Part shown: positions 14,072 through 14,145 of the stretch, piece by piece
Numbering within the stretch: the first letter of the stretch is position 1
Layout: every line of letters starts with the position of its first letter
Assembly: GCA_946531785.1 (NCBI GenBank)
Contig: CAMNAT010000024.1
Location: 1 to 14,145 of the forward strand
DNA from: an uncultured Oscillospiraceae bacterium
GTDB lineage: Bacteria; Bacillota; Clostridia; UBA1381
Direction of reading: 5' to 3'
Length of the DNA stretch: 14,145 nucleotides
Made by a program: the position numbers and the translations under genes
Notes under the pieces: generated by a model
What the model was told of the DNA's origin: nothing
Seen by the model: the letters and a program-made list of their open reading frames with translations, nothing else
Databases searched by the model: none

Positions 14072-14145
14072 TTGCTGCTTGCAATAGATATAGGAAACAC
14101 AAATATAGTCATAGGCTGCATAAAGGATAACGATATCCTCTTTAA
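14072..14145 (+). CDS. coaX: Type III pantothenate kinase (5' end only)
   Basis: 24 codons are present before the window ends. Read from the TTG at 14072, the protein starts MLLAIDIGNTNIVIGCIK, the N-terminal phosphate-binding motif of CoaX (DxGNTN). The enzyme phosphorylates pantothenate, the first step of coenzyme A synthesis. Unlike CoaA, CoaX is not feedback-inhibited by CoA and requires a monovalent cation. GGGTGA (14061-14066) lies 5 bases before the TTG, and no ATG is available nearby, so TTG is the start. The promoter directly upstream makes it the first gene of its transcript. Confidence 0.88.
   Translation, partial: MLLAIDIGNTNIVIGCIKDNDILF

Overview
The window joins two kinds of DNA. 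From 3437 to the right end it is chromosome of a low-to-mid GC Gram-positive bacterium, most likely a clostridial Oscillospiraceae/Ruminococcus-like organism. This rests on strong AGGAG Shine-Dalgarno sites, an Asp23/Gls24 protein, a TagO/MnaA-type wall-polymer enzyme and the style of the proteins; the taxon is an inference. From 1 to about 3360 it is the end of an AT-richer integrated element, inserted at the 3' end of a tRNA-Arg(ACG) gene. The rest of the element and its other attachment site lie to the left of the window.

Element (1-3359). A repressor-like Xre protein (1290) and a tyrosine integrase (1867) are read rightward. An excisionase-like HTH protein (to 1020) and a RepA-like RecA-fold ATPase (from 722, running off the left edge) are read leftward. 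Two near-consensus promoters sit back to back in the 269-bp gap between the two arms, with repeated half-sites around the leftward one. This is the switch layout of temperate phages, ICEs and phage satellites; the class of element cannot be decided here. The integrase carries a small HTH inserted in its core-binding domain, and a tandem 11-bp repeat that looks like integrase arm sites lies between int and the tRNA.

Chromosome (3360-14145). Eight genes lie head to tail on the minus strand behind one good promoter at 13933-13961 and end at a strong terminator at 3509-3535. In transcription order they are gltX, glnS, a class I/II aminotransferase, trpS, a TagO-MnaA fusion, ychF, radC and an Asp23/Gls24 protein. 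Most junctions are 14-30 bp or overlap, so co-transcription is likely. The operon mixes tRNA charging (Glu, Gln, Trp), the lipid carrier and UDP-ManNAc steps of wall-polymer synthesis, and housekeeping functions. Divergently at the right edge, coaX (type III pantothenate kinase) begins with a TTG codon behind its own promoter.

Most worth a second look: the one-chain TagO-MnaA fusion, a tandemly duplicated 52-bp leader with hairpin and Shine-Dalgarno before the Asp23 gene, the HTH-bearing integrase with its att region, and the gltX-glnS pair. I did not find a clearly new defence or mobile system complete within the window.
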